Assembly: GCA_023014365.1 (NCBI GenBank)
Contig: JAEBUN010000034.1
Coordinates: 310,001 to 374,000, forward strand
Direction of reading: 5' to 3'
DNA from: Lepiota brunneoincarnata
Taxonomy: Eukaryota; Basidiomycota; Agaricomycetes; Agaricales; Agaricaceae
Length of the DNA: 64,000 nt
This document shows, one piece after another, positions 62,195 through 64,000 of the stretch. The notes under the pieces are model-generated. The model was not told where the DNA came from and searched no databases. It saw only the letters and a list, made by a program, of their open reading frames with translations. The first letter of the stretch is position 1; each line of letters starts with the position of its first letter. The position numbers and the translations under genes were made by a program.

Positions 62195-64000
62195 TTAAAC
62201 TCCAAAATGAATATATGGTACCCAAGTTAGGAGACCATCTTCCGTATCCCCGAGCCTCTCACGAATCATCTGTGTACTCCTATCCAGTGCATGAGCAGCA
62301 CGGGAAGTATCGAGTTGCCGCCTTCCCGTGGCTTTCAGTGATCCCTCCAGAAGATCTTTGTAGAAGTACTCCGCAATCTCTGGTGCATAGTCATCCTTGA
62401 TGGACCACATAGTCGCCACAACACCTCTATATCCCGCAGCTAACATTCCAGCAGCAATATGAACGGCCTCGTCCGAGAGTGCCGCATTCCCTGTGCTCGT
62501 CTGGCACGCTGACAGGAAGGCATGTTCGATGTTTGGAAGCTGTTGTTTCATCATCTCGAGCAACTCCAGTCTGCTGTCATGAAGGTGTACTCCGCTCCTG
62601 AGATGGTGTTCTTGGTCCTGAATTGCGTGGCACGCAAAGTGCACCCAGCTATGAGTTTTCATCTCCTCTGTGACTCGGACAACGGTAGCAGTAGCATCCT
62701 CCAGCAATAATGAATCAACATGTTCCTCTCGCATCATATCCCTGAGCGTATGCGTTTCCTTTCTCGTAGCTGGTATGCGAGGCAGTCCTGGCGTGGAAGG
62801 TTGGCTAATCAGAAGCAAGTTAGTGGGGACTCGATCAGCGGTAAGTGGTGCCCTGATCTTGTCGAGAAGGGTACTGATGGTCGGAGTGTACGAAGAAACA
62901 ACGAAGTCCGAAACGCAAGGTCCAGCGTGAATCTTCTCCTTGGAGTATATTCCAGCAGCGTGAATGGGGAGGAACGTGAGCGGACCAGTGGGACACCACC
63001 AGATGCGAGGCCGGGCCGAGTTCTGAGCCTGAGTAGAGTCATTAGCAAGGGTTCGATTGCAAATCAAAATATATAAGATGTACCAAGTAACCAAGAGCTT
63101 CCAGTGTCGGCTTAGCCACATGATTCCAAAGCTCGCGAAGAACATTGTATATAACCCCCACCCTTCCGGCAAACTGGGTTGGACCACCTGTCCGATCAAC
63201 CTCCCTCATACGGACACCGTGCGCCTTTAGATATTTGAATATACTATCTCGTAGCTCTACTGCTCGTTGATGACTGAAGCTTTGAAGCCGGATATGACGT
63301 GGTTCGTCAGCGCCCGGAACGAGGGCGATGACATCGCATCGGTCCTTGTGGATATTGAATATGATTATAGTGCCACTCTCGGGTATGCTAGCAAGCAGGT
63401 CCGAAACTGTGGGTGGACGAAGAAAATCTCGGAAACCAGGGAGCTCGCGAACCTCTCCGAGGATCCCTGCCCATTCTTTGGCAAGTTGTACATGCCTTTG
63501 TGTTTCCATTTGCACCGTAATTGCCTGCGTCATGGTTTCCTCGGAAACGAGATTGGAGGTTTCTCGACGAGATCCAGATAGTTCCAGAGCATGAGCCACG
63601 CGCGAGAAGCGATCGGCAAGGGATGGATGATGGGTACGGAGATTGTCAATGGGGGAACGAAGCTGACTGATCTGACTCCAGACCAGGCAACGACCTTGTT
63701 CGAGCCAGGCCAGGGCTGTTTTAATTCGATCACCATCGATTGCAACGGCGGTTGCAGTGGTCGTTAGATCAGACCTGCCAACAAGATTCATGTGCCGTTT
63801 ATGAATTGTCTGTTCCAGCCCAGCAACCTGGGAAAGAAGCCCGATGGTGGCATCAAAGGCTCGCAGTGTGTCTGCATGACCGAATTGATGAGATAGCATG
63901 GCCCAACGTCTTGCAGCAGAGAAACGTTGCGACGGATGTCCAGAGGTCTGGGTAGCGGATGAACGATAAATAGAAATGGCGTGGTCAACGTCCGCTCTGT
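62195..64000 (-). CDS. CHAT-domain (caspase-like) protein, 5' end beyond the window
   Basis: Two exons are visible, 63,083 to beyond 64,000 and 62,195-63,028. They are joined by a 54-bp intron (GTACAT...CTAATGAC...CAG). The frame is open to the window edge (ADVDHAISIYRSSATQ...RFSAARRWAMLSHQ), which has the look of the TPR-like repeats that precede CHAT in these proteins. The middle encodes the DLLASIPESGTIIIFNIHKD region. The second exon carries PRIWWCPTGPLTFLPIHAAG, catalytic His in WVHFACHA and catalytic Cys in AFLSACQTSTG, then AAGMLAAGYRGVVATMWSIK, ending TWVPYIHFGV. CHAT proteases are caspase/separase relatives, often linked to NLR-like signalling and cell death. Both catalytic residues are present and no lesion is seen. 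The substrate is unknown. Confidence 0.9.

Overview
The window is eukaryotic and most likely from a mushroom-type basidiomycete (Agaricomycetes). The evidence is short 50-60 bp introns with GTRNGT...YAG borders, chromodomain-bearing Ty3/Gypsy elements, a Ty1/Copia element, a hAT transposon, NACHT-type NTPase remnants, a CHAT-domain (caspase-like) gene of the kind abundant in these fungi, and a repeated family of membrane-protein genes that I read as DUF6533-like. I cannot name the genus. There is no bacterial, CRISPR or rRNA content and no convincing tRNA.

4,107-38,840 is one nested stack of mobile elements. Every level is bounded by a target-site duplication (TSD) that can be read directly. 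A Copia element (391-bp LTRs, TSD ATTCA) landed in an intron of a DUF6533-like gene. A hAT transposon (5,192-26,522, TSD ATGTCCGA) landed in the Copia pol. A chromovirus here called Gypsy A (6,596-14,443, TSD ATTTG) landed in the hAT transposase. Gypsy B1 (16,660-25,525, TSD GGAGC) landed in a minisatellite inside the hAT. A foreign solo LTR (17,138-17,835, TSD CGATC) landed inside Gypsy B1. A sister copy, Gypsy B2 (27,247-35,439, TSD CTTTT), landed in the Copia reverse transcriptase. All retroelement gag/pol genes lie on the minus strand. Copia LTRs differ at about 9 of 391 positions and the Gypsy pairs at only 2-4 positions each. Nearly all these differences, and most of the nonsense mutations, are CpG transitions, which suggests silencing by cytosine methylation.

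Two accessory genes stand out. Gypsy A carries, antisense to pol and behind its own TATA box, a three-exon gene that splices in frame to a 327-aa protein with a charged coiled coil and a Zn2Cys6-like cysteine pattern. Gypsy B carries a third ORF directly after the integrase chromodomain stop (TAA-AG-ATG), encoding a protein with three CCHC zinc knuckles. In both Gypsy families the pol frame is open at -1 relative to gag, at a homopolymer run next to the gag stop.

The flanks (1-4,106 and 38,841-62,190) are a decayed array of two related membrane-protein genes, called type I and type II here. Type I-type II pairs occur at 3.4-44.2 kb (split by the stack) and 50.2-55.8 kb, with an extra type II upstream (1.8-2.4 kb) and an inverted type I at 59.7-57.8 kb. 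Between them lie NACHT remnants (45.4-45.9, 49.3-49.5 and 61.7-62.1 kb), a solo LTR (55,896-56,241, TSD TGTAC) and short dispersed repeats. The right end holds a 5'-truncated CHAT-domain gene on the minus strand, running off the window edge.
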